Of a stretch of 64,000 nt of DNA, positions 62,250 through 64,000 are shown piece after piece. The stretch is from CAYXVU01 sp964468725 (GTDB lineage Bacteria; Acidobacteriota; Blastocatellia; UBA7656): the NCBI GenBank assembly GCA_964468725.1, contig CAYXVU010000002.1:1-64000 (forward strand), written 5' to 3'. A program made the translations under genes and the position numbers. The first letter of the stretch is position 1. Each line of letters starts with the position of its first letter. The notes under the pieces were generated by a model, which worked only from the letters and a program-made list of their open reading frames with translations, was not told the origin of the DNA and ran no database searches.

Positions 62250-63161
62250 TCAGTCAGTTTTCTGAATCTCTTGATACTCGCCCATAACCCGGAATTTATC
62301 GTGGCGTTGTTGCACAAGTTGGTCGCCGCTCAGGTGGCGCAGCGAATTGAGCGATTCGAGTAAGTAATGATCGAGGGTTTCGGCTGTCTTTTGGTGATCA
62401 GTGTGCGCGCCGCCCGGAGGTTCGGGAACGATCTTATCAATCAGCTTGAACCGGAGGAGGTCGGGAGCCGTCAGCTTCAAAGCTTCCGCCGCCTGTTCCG
62501 CATAGGCCGGGTCGCGCCAGAGAATCGAGGCGCAACCTTCGGGCGAGATGACCGAGTAGATCGAATTCTCCAGCATCATCACGATATTGCCGACGCCAAT
62601 GGCCAGCGCTCCGCCCGAACCGCCTTCGCCGGTTACGGTGACGATGACCGGCACTTCGAGTTTGGCCATCTCGCGTAGGTTGTAAGCGATAGCTTCGGCC
62701 TGTCCGCGCTCCTCCGCGTCAATGCCGGGATAAGCGCCGGGCGTGTCAATAAAGGTGAAGATAGGGCGATGAAACTTATGCGCCAGTTTCATGATGCGCA
62801 AGGCTTTGCGATACCCTTCCGGTTTGGGCATGCCAAAATTGCGTTGCTGACGCTCTTTCGTGGTGCGGCCTTTTTGATGGCCGATGACGACGCACGGTTC
62901 ATCATGAAAGACGGCCAGCCCCGCGATCATTGCCGGATCATCGCCAAACCGGCGGTCGCCGTGCAGTTCGATGAAGTGGGTAAAGATCAGCTTGATATAG
63001 TCGAGGGTGTAAGGGCGATCTGAATGCCGCGCCAGTTGCACGCGCTCCCAAGCGCTGGGCGGGCGCTCGGCTGTGAGATTCGCAGATTCGGATTCTTGTA
63101 ATCGGCGGTGAATCTCGTCAATCGAGTCGTCTTCGCTTGCAGCCATGTTTCGTTCAGCCAT
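62250..63161 (-). CDS. accA: Acetyl-CoA carboxylase carboxyltransferase subunit alpha
   Basis: 303 residues from the ATG complementary to 63159-63161 (MAERNMAAS); a start at 63146 is also possible. Forms the alpha2beta2 carboxyltransferase of fatty-acid synthesis with AccD. Characteristic blocks: YIKLIFTHFIELHGDRRFGDD, GHQKGRTTKE, FGMPKPEGYRKALRIM, FIDTPGAYPGIDAEERGQAE, GEGGSGGALAIGVGN and ENSIYSVISPEGCASILW. Full domain with no truncation. Distinct from the MCC-like carboxylase operon at 31.5-35.3 kb, which serves catabolism. Divergent from the isocitrate dehydrogenase gene. Confidence 0.95.
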   Translation of the reverse strand: MAERNMAASEDDSIDEIHRRLQESESANLTAERPPSAWERVQLARHSDRPYTLDYIKLIFTHFIELHGDRRFGDDPAMIAGLAVFHDEPCVVIGHQKGRTTKERQQRNFGMPKPEGYRKALRIMKLAHKFHRPIFTFIDTPGAYPGIDAEERGQAEAIAYNLREMAKLEVPVIVTVTGEGGSGGALAIGVGNIVMMLENSIYSVISPEGCASILWRDPAYAEQAAEALKLTAPDLLRFKLIDKIVPEPPGGAHTDHQKTAETLDHYLLESLNSLRHLSGDQLVQQRHDKFRVMGEYQEIQKTD

Positions 63162-63379
63162 GTTTCGCTTCCAATAATTTGACCGCCACGCGCCTGGCGA
63201 ACCAAACAGGTGGTTGACCGGCAAGCGCGAAACGAAGAAGGCTGTCGTGCGCTTGTTGCTGACCGCCTCTTTCTGCTCGCGCCTCACTTTGCCGCCTATC
63301 TTGACACTCTTTGCACCGCCTTGCTACATTCCGCCCGCTTATCATTTCACTCTGCGTTTGACAAAGGAGAGCAAGCATT

Positions 63380-64000
63380 ATGGCGATGTTCAATGGTATA
63401 GAAGTTCCCGCAGATGGTCAAAAGATTACCGTCGAAGGCGCAAAGCTCCATGTGCCTCCGCATCCTGTCATCCCGTTTATCGAAGGGGACGGCACCGGAC
63501 GCGACATCTGGCGCGCATCGCAGCGCGTTTTCGATGCAGCAGTCGAAAACGCCTATGGCGGCCAGCGCCGCGTCGTCTGGTATGAAATCTTCGCCGGAGA
63601 GAAGTGCTTCAATCAGTTTGGCGAATGGCTCACGGAGGATTCCGTCAAAGCCATCGCCGAATACGTCGTCGCCATCAAAGGGCCGCTCACCACTCCTGTA
63701 GGCGGCGGCATTCGCTCGCTCAACGTCACCCTGCGCCAAGTGCTCGACCTCTACGCTTGTGTGCGCCCCGTGCGTTACTTTGACGGTGTGCCCTCGCCGG
63801 TCAAACGCCCCGATAAAGTGGACATCGTCATCTTCCGCGAAAATACCGAAGACGTGTATGCTGGCGTCGAATTCGTCTCCGGCAGCGAGCGCGCAGGAGA
63901 GATTATCGGCCTGCTAAATGACAAGTTCGGCTACAAGGTTCGCACCGATAGTGGCATCGGCATCAAACCCATTTCGCCGACCGGAACCAAACGCCTGGTG
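63380..64000 (+). CDS. icd: NADP-dependent isocitrate dehydrogenase (3' end outside window)
   Basis: 207 N-terminal residues from ATG 63380 with AAGGAGA 9 bp upstream; open to the window end. TCA-cycle oxidative decarboxylation of isocitrate to 2-oxoglutarate. Conserved: VIPFIEGDGTGRDIWRASQR, IKGPLTTPVGGGIRSLNVTL (isocitrate Ser), RQVLDLYACVRPVRYF and FRENTEDVYAGVEF, the bacterial NADP-type pattern. Upstream of it, between divergent starts, lie 218 bp that must hold both promoters. Confidence 0.95.
   Translation, partial: MAMFNGIEVPADGQKITVEGAKLHVPPHPVIPFIEGDGTGRDIWRASQRVFDAAVENAYGGQRRVVWYEIFAGEKCFNQFGEWLTEDSVKAIAEYVVAIKGPLTTPVGGGIRSLNVTLRQVLDLYACVRPVRYFDGVPSPVKRPDKVDIVIFRENTEDVYAGVEFVSGSERAGEIIGLLNDKFGYKVRTDSGIGIKPISPTGTKRLV

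Overview
The window is a GC-rich bacterial chromosome segment with tightly packed genes on both strands. The gene set is mixed: an archaeal-type HerA ATPase, many large secreted TPR and protease proteins, M48 and S1C proteases, a DUF3857/transglutaminase protein, SpoIID in an apparent non-sporeformer, an MGDG-synthase-like glycosyltransferase, a PilT-type motor, long coiled-coil kinases and frequent TTG/GTG starts. Together these suggest Acidobacteriota, possibly Blastocatellia. That placement is inferred from protein character, not from a marker gene.

Region by region: 1-4.6 kb holds the end of a caspase-like protein, a HerA/DUF87 ATPase and a restriction-modification (RM) operon (hicB-like ORF, DNA methyltransferase, putative endonuclease). 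The operon lies exactly between two perfect 52-bp copies of the 3' end of the HerA gene, which is the clearest mobility signal in the window. 4.6-17.4 kb carries secreted/membrane proteins, an M48 protease, a DUF3857-transglutaminase protein, a glycine-betaine/choline-type ABC importer, a PilT-like ATPase with a zinc-ribbon pseudo-receiver protein, tRNA-Arg(UCG), a putative metalloprotease and an acyl-CoA dehydrogenase. 17.4-18.06 kb has no gene but contains an intrinsic terminator, a consensus promoter and a ~300-nt structured leader upstream of a TPR/aspartyl-protease protein. 19.8-22.7 kb has a PIN-domain pair, an HtrA-like protease and an unknown protein. 23-29 kb is signalling: an HD-GYP/GAF/GGDEF protein and a ~1000-residue hybrid histidine kinase. 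29-38.5 kb has GreA, a CDP-alcohol phosphatidyltransferase, a GspG-like chimera, a three-gene biotin-dependent acyl-CoA carboxylase operon, a TPR protein and MurB. 38.5-46.2 kb has an ABC-2 exporter, a hydrolase, a DUF2318/FtsX-type pair, a DUF1080 protein and a glycolipid glycosyltransferase. 46.3-52.1 kb has an OmpR/BaeS-type two-component pair and two serine beta-lactamase-fold proteins, one fused to a trypsin domain. 52-64 kb has a TauE/SafE permease, an epoxide-hydrolase-like enzyme, enoyl-CoA hydratase, SpoIID, a DedA/VTT protein, EgtD, ExbD, an aldehyde dehydrogenase, a HAD phosphatase, AccA and the start of NADP-isocitrate dehydrogenase.

Functional links: the carboxylase operon, acyl-CoA dehydrogenase and enoyl-CoA hydratase fit acyl-CoA or branched-chain amino acid catabolism. 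AccA and Icd are core metabolism. The RM operon next to HerA and a caspase-like gene may be the edge of a defence region. DUF2318 with a His-rich FtsX permease resembles part of known bacterial iron-handling clusters. Non-coding structure is unusually rich: the 52-bp duplication, a REP-like palindrome family (25.4 and 42.5 kb), several inverted-repeat spacers and at least three good intrinsic terminators. No CRISPR array, rRNA, integrase or transposase was seen.
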